From assembly GCA_900543705.1 (NCBI GenBank), contig UQSL01000047.1, positions 1-15,575 on the forward strand: a stretch of 15,575 nucleotides of DNA, written 5' to 3'. The position numbers were made by a program, and so were the translations under genes. This document shows, one piece after another, positions 1-6,752 of the stretch. Under the pieces are notes generated by a model. It did not search any database and was not told the DNA's origin. It saw only the letters and a program-made list of their open reading frames with translations. The number at the start of each line of letters is the position of its first letter. The stretch's first letter is position 1. The stretch is from an uncultured Oscillospiraceae bacterium. Lineage in GTDB: Bacteria; Bacillota; Clostridia; Oscillospirales; Ruminococcaceae.

Positions 1-10
1 CATAACAAAC

Positions 11-55
11 ACCCCATTCATTAGATAGTATACCACACTGTCTAACAAATGGGGT
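11..55 (-). promoter_or_regulatory. Imperfect long dyad overlapping a possible leftward extended -10 promoter
   Basis: Arms 11-29 and 37-55 form an inverted repeat with two central mismatches and a 7-base spacer. The core half-sites are TTAGATAGT (21-29) and ACTGTCTAA (37-45), a spacing resembling operators of TetR-type repressors. Read leftward, the spacer holds TGGTATACT, a good extended -10 element. The simplest reading is an operator/promoter for a gene lying left of the window. Neither side has a strong T-run, so a terminator is less likely. The downstream gene is not visible, so the function is inferred. Confidence 0.4.
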
Positions 56-257
56 ACAGTTCATTTTCGCCGACCGTTTTTTTGTATGGCTTTTTGCCAT
101 GCCGGAAAACCTAGAGGTGAAGGATGTTTTCATCGATACGACACACGCTATGGATTTTTTCGGTGAATCATTTATCTTAGAATGCGCCTCTGAAAAACAG
201 GAGTGCACGAATGTACAGGCACGTAGCACTGACCGGCACATTTATTGTAAGAATTCT

Positions 258-273
258 GTTTTCCAGGGAAAAC
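258..273. promoter_or_regulatory. Palindrome upstream of the ispD promoter
   Basis: GTTTTCC and GGAAAAC form a perfect inverted repeat separated by two bases. Its centre lies about 58 bases before the predicted ispD transcription start and 15 bases before the -35 box. That position would suit an activator site, but a chance palindrome or a small hairpin cannot be excluded. Confidence 0.25.
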
Positions 274-287
274 AATGCCCGTGGAGG

Positions 288-316
288 TTGTAAAAAGCGT
301 GGTTTTGCATTATACT
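288..316 (+). promoter_or_regulatory. Sigma-A-type promoter for ispD-ispF
   Basis: TTGTAA (288-293) and TATACT (311-316) are separated by exactly 17 bases. Transcription would begin near 323, about 33 bases before the ispD start at 356. The promoter lies downstream of the longer in-frame ispD start at 275, which argues against that start. Confidence 0.6.
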
Positions 317-355
317 AATAAATGGAAAATGGTTGATACGAAAGCGGGGATACCG

Positions 356-1060
356 ATGTCACAGGCACCGGATACCGCTGCGGTCATCGTGGCGGCAGGC
401 TCGGCGAGCAGGATGGGACAAAATAAACAGCTGATGCAACTCAGCGGTTCCTCGGTTATTGTGAGGACGCTATGCGCCTTTGAGCGCTGCAAGGACATTG
501 CGGAGCTTATTGTGGTGGCAAGGACGGAGGATATCGGGGAAATTGTACGGCTTGCCGGACAGTATGGGATCGTCAAGCTCAAGGCTGTTGTCCCCGGCGG
601 AGCAGACCGACGGGAATCTGTGGCCTGCGGGATAAGAGAGGTCTCCGATTCACTGTCCTATGTCGCCATCCACGACGGTGCGCGTCCGTTTATCCTCCCC
701 GCTCTGATTTCCCGGTGCATCGCGGATGCAAGGGAATACGGTGCGTCTACATTGGCGGTACAGGTGAAAGACACCATCAAGGTGGCGAAGAATGGATTTA
801 TCATTTCCACTCCGGACAGGGAAACCCTCTGGCTGTGCCAGACCCCGCAGGTCTTTTCCCTAGCGCTCTACCAAAAAGCCTGCAAGGCCGCCGGTGCGGC
901 GCAGGTGACCGATGACTGTACGCTCGTCGAACAGCTGGGGCATCGGGTGCACCTCACGCCAGGAGATTACCGCAACATCAAAATCACCACTCCCGAAGAC
1001 ATCACGGTGGCAAACGCCATCGCACAGGATGGGGAATTTCGAATGGAGGAGGGAGATTGA
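356..1060 (+). CDS. ispD: 2-C-methyl-D-erythritol 4-phosphate cytidylyltransferase (IspD)
   Basis: A cytoplasmic enzyme that joins CTP and 2-C-methyl-D-erythritol 4-phosphate to make CDP-ME, third step of the MEP pathway to isoprenoid precursors. The 234-residue product matches the family length (E. coli about 236). Visible family motifs are the N-terminal nucleotide-binding loop VIVAAGSASRMG (residues 10-21) with R19 and K24, GGADRRESV (81-89), AIHDGARPF (104-112), QTPQVF (162-167), TDDCTLVE (185-192) and DYRNIKITTPEDI (204-216). The start at 356 is preceded by GGGGA and lies after a good promoter; the upstream in-frame start at 275 would add 27 residues that do not belong to the family. The stop overlaps the ispF start by four bases, implying translational coupling. 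Confidence 0.95.
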   Translation: MSQAPDTAAVIVAAGSASRMGQNKQLMQLSGSSVIVRTLCAFERCKDIAELIVVARTEDIGEIVRLAGQYGIVKLKAVVPGGADRRESVACGIREVSDSLSYVAIHDGARPFILPALISRCIADAREYGASTLAVQVKDTIKVAKNGFIISTPDRETLWLCQTPQVFSLALYQKACKAAGAAQVTDDCTLVEQLGHRVHLTPGDYRNIKITTPEDITVANAIAQDGEFRMEEGD

Positions 1061-1554
1061 GAATCGGACACGGATATGACGTACACAAGCTCGCCGCAGG
1101 GCGAAAGCTCATCATTGGGGGAGTCACGATCCCCCATGAGACCGGCCTGCTTGGGCATTCGGATGCAGATGTGCTGCTGCACGCGGTCATGGATGCCTTG
1201 CTCGGCGCCGCGGCACTCGGGGATATTGGCGCTTATTTCCCGGACACCGACCCAAAATACAAAGGCGCGGACAGCATGGCGCTGCTTTGCGAGGTCGTCC
1301 GGCTGATCCGGCAGGAAGGATTCACTTTAGGTAATCTCGACTGTACGGTTATCGCCCAGCGCCCGAAGCTCAAAGACTATATCCCGCAGATGAAGGAGAA
1401 CATCGCGCGCGTATGCGCAGTTTTCCCGTCTCAGGTAAACGTCAAGGCTACGACGGAGGAATGCCTCGGTTTCACCGGGCGCGAGGAAGGCATTAGCGCG
1501 CACGCGGTCTGCCTAATCGAGGAATGCCCGCCGCTGAAGTCGAAAGCGCTGTAG
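1057..1554 (+). CDS. ispF: 2-C-methyl-D-erythritol 2,4-cyclodiphosphate synthase (IspF)
   Basis: Converts CDP-ME 2-phosphate to the cyclodiphosphate MEcPP with release of CMP, fifth step of the MEP pathway; the family forms a cytoplasmic homotrimer. Length is 165 residues, slightly longer than usual (about 160) because of a short C-terminal tail. The metal site is visible as D8, H10 (RIGHGYDVHKL, 2-12) and H42 in GHSDADVLLHAV (33-44). Also present are ALGDIGAYFPDTDPKYKG and ATTEECLGFTGREEGI. The start is TTG inside ATTGA, overlapping the ispD stop, with GGAGGAGG five bases ahead. ispD and ispF are adjacent, as in many bacteria; the intermediate kinase gene ispE is not in the window. Confidence 0.95.
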   Translation: MRIGHGYDVHKLAAGRKLIIGGVTIPHETGLLGHSDADVLLHAVMDALLGAAALGDIGAYFPDTDPKYKGADSMALLCEVVRLIRQEGFTLGNLDCTVIAQRPKLKDYIPQMKENIARVCAVFPSQVNVKATTEECLGFTGREEGISAHAVCLIEECPPLKSKAL

Positions 1555-1558
1555 TGGA

Positions 1559-1586
1559 TTGGTACCTGCAGAGAAGGTACTAAAAT
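1559..1586 (+). promoter_or_regulatory. Possible promoter for pepV
   Basis: TTGGTA (1559-1564) and TAAAAT (1581-1586) lie 16 bases apart, starting just after the ispF stop. The match is moderate, and read-through from the ispDF promoter could also serve pepV. Confidence 0.3.
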
Positions 1587-1617
1587 ATACATCAAATTTA
1601 CAAAGGAGTTGTACGAT

Positions 1618-3030
1618 ATGCAGATGAAACAACAGCTCGACGAGTATTTTGAAACCCATACCGGAGACATGCTTGCAGACATCGAAAAGCTTGTCTCCAT
1701 CAACTCGGTTGCCGCTCCGGCTACGAAAACCGCTCCTTTTGGCGAGGGGACGCAAAAGGCGCTCGCCTGCGCGCTGGGTTTTGCACAGCGGGACGGCTTC
1801 ACGGTAAAAAACTTTGAAAACTATGTGGGAACTATCGATTACTTTAGTGACCGGAGAAAAGCTGAGCTTGGCATGCTTGCCCATCTCGATGTTGTGGCGC
1901 AGGGCGAAGGCTGGTCGCAGGATCCGTTTACCATGTCTGAACGGGACGGGAAAATCTTCGGCCGGGGCACCGCAGACGACAAGGGCCCGGCCATGGCCGC
2001 CTACTATGCGATGAAGGCGGTCAAAGACCTCGGGATTCCCCTTAAGAAAAACGTCCGCCTGATTCTTGGCACGGACGAGGAGTGCGGCAGCAGCGACCTC
2101 CGTTACTACTTTGCCAAAGAATCCGCCCCGAAGCATGTCTTTTCTCCGGATGCGGATTACCCCCTTATCAACATTGAAAAGGGCAGGCTGAGAAACGATT
2201 TTACCGCCGAATATCCGGAGGAAACCGCTCTTCCGCGCATCAAGAGCATTCAGGGCGGGCACACCGCCAATGTCGTTCCCCGGGACGCCGAGGCGGTCAT
2301 TGAGGGAATCAGCGCGGAGGATACCGCCAAGTACTGCAAAGAGGCACAGGCCCGCACCGGTGTGAAATTCACCGTCTCGGAGCAAGGGGACGGCGTCTGC
2401 ATCCATGCACTCGGCGAGGGATCACACGCGGCGATGCCGGAGGGCGGCAACAACGCGGTCACCGGAATTCTCGATTTGCTCTGCTCCATGCCCTTTGCAG
2501 GGAGCGAGGGATTTGACAAGCTGTGTGCGGTCAGCAGGATTTTCCCGCACGGCGACTGGCTCGGCAAGGCGGCGGGCATTGCGATGGAGGATGAAATTAG
2601 CCACGAACTGACTATCAGCTTTGATATCTTTACCTATTCCCTGACCAGATTCACCGGAACGTTTGACTGCCGTTCTCCGCTGTGTGCAAACGACGAAAAC
2701 GTGCGAGACGTCCTGATTAAAAAATTTGCAGACGCGGGAATCTTCCTGAGCGACAAACCGATGATAAAGCCTCATCATGTGAGTGAAAACGATCCGTTTG
2801 TAAAGACGCTGCTGAAATGCTATGAGGATTACACTGGCAGGGAGGGCTACTGTATGGCCATCGGCGGGGGTACGTATGTGCACTCGATTGAAGGGGGCGT
2901 GGCATTCGGCTGCTCGATGCCGGAGACAGAAAACCGGATGCACGGCCCGGATGAGTTCGCAGTCATCGAGGAGCTAGTGGTGAGCGCAAAAATCTTCGCG
3001 CAGGTCATTGTCAATCTCTGCGGTGAATAA
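1618..3030 (+). CDS. pepV: PepV-type M20 dipeptidase
   Basis: A two-zinc cytoplasmic metallopeptidase of family M20A that cleaves dipeptides (beta-Ala or Xaa dipeptides in the characterised Lactobacillus PepV). The 470-residue length equals that of PepV. Visible are the metal-site HLD (H89, D91 in MLAHLDVV), GRGTADDKGP (115-124), catalytic/metal DEECG (153-157), SPDADYP (176-182), the lid motifs GGHTANVVP and HAAMPEGGNNAV, and the C-terminal ligand in NRMHGPDE. The start ATG at 1618 has AAAGGAG nine bases ahead. A TTG at 1609 in the same frame is too close to that site. The gene follows ispF by 63 bases and ends before a possible terminator. Confidence 0.9.
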   Translation: MQMKQQLDEYFETHTGDMLADIEKLVSINSVAAPATKTAPFGEGTQKALACALGFAQRDGFTVKNFENYVGTIDYFSDRRKAELGMLAHLDVVAQGEGWSQDPFTMSERDGKIFGRGTADDKGPAMAAYYAMKAVKDLGIPLKKNVRLILGTDEECGSSDLRYYFAKESAPKHVFSPDADYPLINIEKGRLRNDFTAEYPEETALPRIKSIQGGHTANVVPRDAEAVIEGISAEDTAKYCKEAQARTGVKFTVSEQGDGVCIHALGEGSHAAMPEGGNNAVTGILDLLCSMPFAGSEGFDKLCAVSRIFPHGDWLGKAAGIAMEDEISHELTISFDIFTYSLTRFTGTFDCRSPLCANDENVRDVLIKKFADAGIFLSDKPMIKPHHVSENDPFVKTLLKCYEDYTGREGYCMAIGGGTYVHSIEGGVAFGCSMPETENRMHGPDEFAVIEELVVSAKIFAQVIVNLCGE

Positions 3031-3054
3031 ATCTCGGGGGGGGTTAACACGGGG

Positions 3055-3079
3055 CCTGCCGGCGGGCAGGGCGATTTTT
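3055..3079 (+). terminator. Weak rho-independent terminator after pepV
   Basis: CCTGCC (3055-3060), loop GGCG and GGCAGG (3065-3070) form a GC-rich hairpin followed after four bases by TTTTT (3075-3079). The stem is short and the T-run offset, so it may act only partly. A perfect palindrome CAGGCGCCTG (3086-3095) and another CCTGCC (3118-3123) follow in the same gap and could form alternative structures. Confidence 0.4.
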
Positions 3080-3137
3080 AATAGACAGGCGCCTGGGATA
3101 CGGCCCTTATAAACAGCCTGCCGAAAGGATGAAATAG

Positions 3138-4265
3138 ATGGAAAAAATGAGACTTGCCGTCCCCGCATTATTTGGGCTTGAGAGCGTTGTGGCGAGAGAA
3201 CTGCGCTTTTTGGACTGCGAAGATGTGCAGGCGGAAAACGGGAGAGTGCTGTTTTCGGGCGGATGGGAGGACATGGCGCGCGCCAATTTGAACCTGCGAA
3301 GCGGGGAACGTGTACAGGTGCTGCTCGCAAGGTTCCACGCCGAAACCTTTGATGAGCTGTTCGAGGGCGTGAAGCGGATTCCGCTGGAGGAATTTATCGG
3401 GAAGGATGAGGCGTTCCCCGTTAAGGGCTGGTCGCTGGGTTCCAAGCTCCACAGCATACCCGACTGCCAGAAAATCATCAAAAAAGCCGCAGTCGAGCGG
3501 TTAAAATCCCGGTACCGCGTCTCCTGGTTTGAAGAGACCGGGGCCACGGTGCAGCTTCAGTTTTCCATCCACAAGGATGAAGTCACGGTTTTGCTCGACA
3601 CCTCGGGTGCGGGCCTGCACAAACGGGGCTACCGGAAAAACTCCAACGAGGCCCCGATCAAGGAGACGCTTGCCGCTGGCATCATCAGTCTGGCAAGAGT
3701 ACGTTCGGACACCGTGTTCTGTGACCCGATGTGCGGCTCCGGAACCTTTTTGATTGAAGCGGCGCTCTATGCGATGCATATCGCGCCAGGCATCAACCGG
3801 AGATTTGCCTGTGAGAAATGGGGCGTGTTCCCAGCCGTGGCAATGAGCCGGGCCCGCGAGGAGGCGCTTGCAAATATCCGGCGGGACGCGGATTTCCGTG
3901 CTTATGGCTTCGATGTGAGCGAGCAGGCGGTCGCCCTTAGCCGGGGGAACGCGAAAAAAGCGGGAGTTGCCTCCCGTATTCGGATAAAGCAACAGGATAT
4001 TCGGGAATTTTCGCTGGATGCGTTAAACACCGACCGCGCGATTATCGTGTGTAATCCTCCCTATGGCGAGCGGATGCTCGAGCTGAAAGCCGCGCAGGAA
4101 ATCTACCGTGAGATGGGCGTGGTGATGGAAAAGCAGGATGGGTTCCATTATTTCATCATCACCCCGGATGAACGGTTTGAACAGGTATTCGGCCGAAAAG
4201 CGGACAAACGCCGCAAGCTGTATAATGGCATGATCAAATGCCAGCTGTACCAGTACTTTAAATAA
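3138..4265 (+). CDS. THUMP-domain class I SAM-dependent RNA methyltransferase (YpsC/RlmL N-half type)
   Basis: Predicted N2-guanine methyltransferase acting on 23S rRNA, by relation to the N-terminal half of E. coli RlmL and to B. subtilis YpsC (COG0116). The product has 375 residues, normal for the single-enzyme Gram-positive form. A THUMP RNA-binding region covers about 45-155, followed by GAGLHKRGYR (157-166). The SAM-binding motif I is DPMCGSGTFLIEAAL (196-210), the acidic motif GFDVSEQAV (259-267), and the catalytic motif CNPPYGER (307-314). AAAGGAT precedes the ATG by seven bases. The gene is isolated and closed by a strong terminator. The exact target nucleotide cannot be read from sequence. 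Confidence 0.85.
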   Translation: MEKMRLAVPALFGLESVVARELRFLDCEDVQAENGRVLFSGGWEDMARANLNLRSGERVQVLLARFHAETFDELFEGVKRIPLEEFIGKDEAFPVKGWSLGSKLHSIPDCQKIIKKAAVERLKSRYRVSWFEETGATVQLQFSIHKDEVTVLLDTSGAGLHKRGYRKNSNEAPIKETLAAGIISLARVRSDTVFCDPMCGSGTFLIEAALYAMHIAPGINRRFACEKWGVFPAVAMSRAREEALANIRRDADFRAYGFDVSEQAVALSRGNAKKAGVASRIRIKQQDIREFSLDALNTDRAIIVCNPPYGERMLELKAAQEIYREMGVVMEKQDGFHYFIITPDERFEQVFGRKADKRRKLYNGMIKCQLYQYFK

Positions 4266-4271
4266 ACAATT

Positions 4272-4306
4272 GGGGATGGGACCCACCGGTTCCATCCCCG
4301 ATTTTT
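4272..4306 (+). terminator. Strong rho-independent terminator of the methyltransferase gene
   Basis: A 12-base-pair stem (4272-4283 with 4288-4299, one G-T pair), loop CACC, is followed by A and TTTTT (4302-4306). It starts six bases after the stop codon. Confidence 0.9.
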
Positions 4307-4456
4307 CTTACAGGGCAAGGCTGTGGCTTTGCAGATTGATAGGATTGGGGTTCCGCCCCTACCCGGTAGTTTTAAGTCGCCCTTGCACGACGGTGAACCG
4401 CGCTGCGGGCAAGCCCTGCATCAAAGGAACTTGAAACGATAAAAGACTGCAAAGAA
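4307..4456. other. Non-coding stretch with no recognised content
   Basis: About 150 bases between two terminators. It contains a small GGGG-ttcc-CCCC hairpin near 4347-4358 and no plausible reading frame with a ribosome binding site. I see no similarity to a known RNA. Confidence 0.4.
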
Positions 4457-4492
4457 AAACCCACCGATGATTCCATGCACATCGATGGGTTT
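4457..4492 (-). terminator. Terminator of the degraded XRE regulator gene (usable both ways)
   Basis: Arms 4457-4468 and 4481-4492 pair over 12 positions with one mismatch. On the minus strand the stem runs straight into TTTTTCTTT. It overlaps the stop codon of the XRE fragment (4491-4493), as expected for a native 3' end. On the plus strand the T-run is weaker. Confidence 0.7.
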
Positions 4493-4590
4493 ATTTGATT
4501 TCCTGTTCAAGCTCATCAAATTCCCTGGTACAAAAAATTCGCCTAGTGTAATACCAAAACCATCACAGAGCTGAACAAACCCTGAGAACT
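4491..4590 (-). pseudogene. C-terminal remnant of an XRE-family HTH regulator, frameshifted
   Basis: The minus strand encodes FVQLCDGFGITLGEFF, the end of the XRE helix-turn-helix domain as seen in many short Clostridia regulators. The frame then runs off into the terminator. Shifting by one base in the T-run at 4532-4537 gives TREFDELEQEIK and a stop at 4491-4493, immediately before the terminator. This suggests that one T has been lost, by mutation or sequencing error. The N-terminal part is absent: at about 4580-4590 the sequence changes to an unrelated gene fragment on the other strand. Confidence 0.6.
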
Positions 4591-4824
4591 CTGATTTCCC
4601 AGGGCTTTCCCCAATTTCTCGCAGGCGGCGCGCTCGGCTTCGACACCCTTGCCGCACAGACTGTTTTGCGCCTGAAAAGGGAGTTTCCCCAAATCAGGCT
4701 TGTTCTCGTCCTGCCCTGCCGGGAGCAGGACAAATATTGGAAACCCGATCGGCAAAGTTACCGGGAAATTCTCCGCCGCGCAGAAAAAGCCGTGTTCCTC
4801 TCTTCCCATTATTCCAGCGGCTGA
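4570..4824 (+). pseudogene. Fragment of a DUF1273/SLOG (YpsA/YoqJ-like) protein
   Basis: An open stretch of about 84 codons encodes FLAGGALGFDTLAAQTVL, LVLVLPCREQDKYW and REILRRAEKAVFLS. These are the core of the Rossmann-like SLOG family DUF1273 (GG-x-GFD nucleotide-binding loop, then the VLPC-x-QD strand). The family normally has an N-terminal CFTGHR block and continues beyond the SHYSSG reached here; both are missing. A stop follows directly at 4822-4824, at or near a junction. No start codon or ribosome binding site is present. The family has been linked to nucleotide-derived ligand sensing; no function is expected for this piece. Confidence 0.7.
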
Positions 4825-4945
4825 CCGAGACTTTTCCTTCTTCCACCTGTCAATTGCGGTAGACGGTCCCAAGCAAGTTTTAGGTTCCTTATTCGGAACG
4901 ATATCTGCCAATTTCAGCCAAAAAATAGAGCATCTTTCCCATTCG
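4825..4945 (-). pseudogene. Possible HTH fragment of unknown origin
   Basis: One minus-strand frame reads IFWLKLADIV then LGPSTAIDRWKKEKS. The second part resembles recognition helices of XRE-type domains (STA-x-x-RWK-x-x-KS), but the first half of the domain is too short for the family by about six residues. It could be the missing N-terminus of the XRE remnant, part of another regulator, or chance. No ribosome binding site or start is evident. Confidence 0.25.
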
Positions 4946-4954
4946 GACAAGCCG

Positions 4955-5056
4955 CCTTTTCGCCAACAGACCGGCGGTAATTTTTCTCTGGTTTCCACTC
5001 CCGGCAAAGGGACAAGGGCAGAGGGGGTACTTTGTACTGGGCATATCGACTGTCCG
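4955..5056 (+). pseudogene. C-terminal fragment of the ATP-binding protein of a hydrogenase operon
   Basis: The plus strand encodes QTGGNFSLVSTPGKGT, the G2-type box at the end of a GHKL (histidine-kinase-like) ATPase domain. It is followed by AEGVLCTGHIDCPP, which resembles the (S)HIDRxPLGD ending of the small ATPases encoded between the NuoE-like and NuoF-like genes of clostridial NADH/ferredoxin-dependent [FeFe]-hydrogenase operons. The rest of the ATPase is missing on both sides. The next sequence is NuoF, so the fusion would have removed the ATPase tail, the intervening ferredoxin-like gene and the NuoF N-terminus. Confidence 0.5.
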
Positions 5057-6259
5057 CCGAAGCGCCCTGCGAAACTGCGGCGTCATTGACCCGGAGAACA
5101 TTCAGGAATACATCGCACGGGACGGTTACCAGGCACTGGCAAAATGCTGACCGAGTACACCCCAGAGCAGGTCATCCAGATTGTCAAGGAATCCGGCTTA
5201 AGAGGGCGCGGCGGCGCAGGCTTCCCGACCGGTGTAAAGTGGAGCTTTGCTGCTGCCAATCAGGCAGACCAGAAATACGTCTGCTGCAACGCGGATGAGG
5301 GCGACCCCGGCGCGTTCATGGACCGTTCCATCCTGGAGGGTGATCCGAACGTCGTCATTGAGGCAATGGCGATTGCAGGCTATGCCATCGGCGCGACCCA
5401 GGGCTATGTTTATGTCCGTGCGGAGTACCCGATTGCCGTTCAGCGTCTGCAAAAAGCGCTGGATCAGGCCAGAGAAATCGGCATGCTCGGAAAGGATATT
5501 CTCGGTTCCGGCTTAGATTTTGATATTGATATCCGGTTGGGCTCAGGCGCATTTGTCTGCGGTGAGGAAACCGCTTTGATGACCTCCATCGAGGGCAAAC
5601 GCGGCGAGCCGAGACCCCGTCCGCCGTTCCCGGCAGTCAAGCGACTGTTCGGCAAGCCGACCATCCTAAACAACGTCGAAACCTACGCAAATGTCCCGCA
5701 GATTATCCTACACGGACCCGAGCGGTTCAATTCGGTCGGGACCGAGAAATCCAAGGGTACCAATGTCTTTGCGCTCGGCGGCAAAATCCATAACACCGGC
5801 CTCGTCGAGGTTCCGATGGGCACCACCCTGCGTGAAATCGTCGAGGAAATCGGCGGCGGAATCCCCAACGGCAAGAAATTTAAGGCGGCACAGACCGGCG
5901 GCCCGTCCGGCGGCTGTATCCCGGAATCCTTCTTTGATATTGAAATCGACTATGACAACCTGCTCTCCATCGGCTCGATGATGGGCTTCGGCGGACTCAT
6001 CGTCATGGACGAGGACACCTGCATGGTCGATATCGCAAATTTCTTCCTGGAATTTACCGTAGAGGAATCCTGCGGGAAATGTACCCCTTGCCGTATCGGT
6101 ACCAAGCGGCTGCTTGAGATTCTCGACAAAATCACCAGGGGCAACGGCGAGATGGAAGATCTCGACAAGCTGGAAGAGCTGTGCTATTACATCAAGGAAA
6201 ACGCGCTGTGCGGCCTTGGACAGACCGCGCCGACCCCGGTGCTCCCCCCCCTGCGCTAT
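5052..6259 (+). pseudogene. NuoF/HndC-type flavoprotein subunit of NADH-dependent hydrogenase, both ends missing and frameshifted
   Basis: In intact relatives this subunit oxidises or reduces NAD(P)H through FMN and feeds electrons to an [FeFe] hydrogenase. Visible are ALRNCGVIDPENIQEYIA, then after a frame change GLRGRGGAGFPTGVKW, CNADEGDPGAFMDRS, GAFVCGEETALM (NADH and FMN site), and the 4Fe-4S ligands ESCGKCTPCRIGT with NALCGLGQTAP. The A-run 5141-5144 lacks one A: adding it joins ALAK to MLTEYTPEQV in one frame. The longest intact frame therefore begins at an internal ATG (5144) and reads to 6421, its last 54 codons running antisense through HydA. The N-terminal thioredoxin-like domain and the C-terminal ferredoxin domain (family length near 600) are absent. 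Similarity stops after TLRY-like PPLRY at 6259. Confidence 0.85.
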
Positions 6260-6409
6260 CACAAAGTTGCGGACGCTCCCCAGCTGGATCGGCTGGCCGC
6301 CGCCGTTAACGCATCCGCCCGGGCAGGCCATGACTTCGATAAAGTGGTAATTCTTCTTTCCGTCGCGGACGTCCTCCAGGACTTTCTTCACGTTGGCAAG
6401 GCCGGAGAC
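6260..6409 (-). pseudogene. [FeFe]-hydrogenase HydA, internal fragment A (inverted)
   Basis: The minus strand encodes VSGLANVKKVLEDVRDGKK and YHFIEVMACPGGCVNGGGQP, the conserved region of the H-cluster domain with the MACPGGCxxGGGQP motif whose cysteine ligates the H-cluster, then SVRNFV. The match stops at 6260 where the plus-strand NuoF sequence begins. It lies on the opposite strand to NuoF although the two genes are normally co-directional (NuoF then HydA). Confidence 0.75.
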
Positions 6410-6575
6410 GAGCCACGTTGACGGTCATGTGGAGAATTTCATGCGCCTTGTGGCTGCCCGGCTCGCCGAAATAAGAAGCATACAGTTCCTTGACGACGGG
6501 GTTCTCATGAGATTTTCTCAGCGGAAGATTGCGGTCCTCTTCATAGAGCGCCGCTGCGCGCAGGCCCTTGAGGTT
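6410..6575 (-). pseudogene. [FeFe]-hydrogenase HydA, C-terminal fragment B (inverted and out of order)
   Basis: The minus strand encodes LKGLRAAALYEEDRNLPLRK, SHENPVVKELYASYFGEPGS and HKAHEILH, the typical C-terminus of HydA. In an intact gene this follows fragment A directly. Here it lies upstream of A on the same strand, so the two blocks are swapped, and the frame changes at the junction. Upstream of 6575 (minus sense) similarity ends abruptly at an ACCTCAAGG sequence. Confidence 0.75.
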
Positions 6576-6677
6576 CCTTTTTATGGAGGTCCTCTAGTCA
6601 TTAGCTTTGCAGCCCGCCTTTTACCAAATATAGCAGAAAAGAAATCATAGAGGGGGATCGGCTCCGCCGGGGTATCG

Positions 6678-6706
6678 TTGCGTTTCCTATTTCATGATTT
6701 TATGAT
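6678..6706 (+). promoter_or_regulatory. Promoter for the DUF3592 gene pair
   Basis: TTGCGT (6678-6683) and TATGAT (6701-6706) lie 17 bases apart, about 47 bases before the first start codon. The same -35 box with 17-base spacing recurs before yfhO. Confidence 0.55.
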
Positions 6707-6752
6707 ATGATGTCATTGGACAGTAACTTGAGATGCCGGAGGCGGTGATAGT

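Noticed and set aside
99..293. A 64-codon frame upstream of ispD
   Set aside because: No recognisable product, and it runs across the palindrome and into the -35 box of the ispD promoter.
275..355. Extended N-terminus of IspD
   Set aside because: Begins upstream of the predicted promoter and adds residues absent from the family; the ATG at 356 gives normal length.
1513..2406. A 297-codon minus-strand frame across pepV
   Set aside because: Antisense shadow of the dipeptidase; no family resemblance.
4700..5089. A 129-codon plus frame presented as one protein
   Set aside because: It crosses a junction; only its last third matches an ATPase ending, while the first part is the DUF1273 fragment read out of frame.
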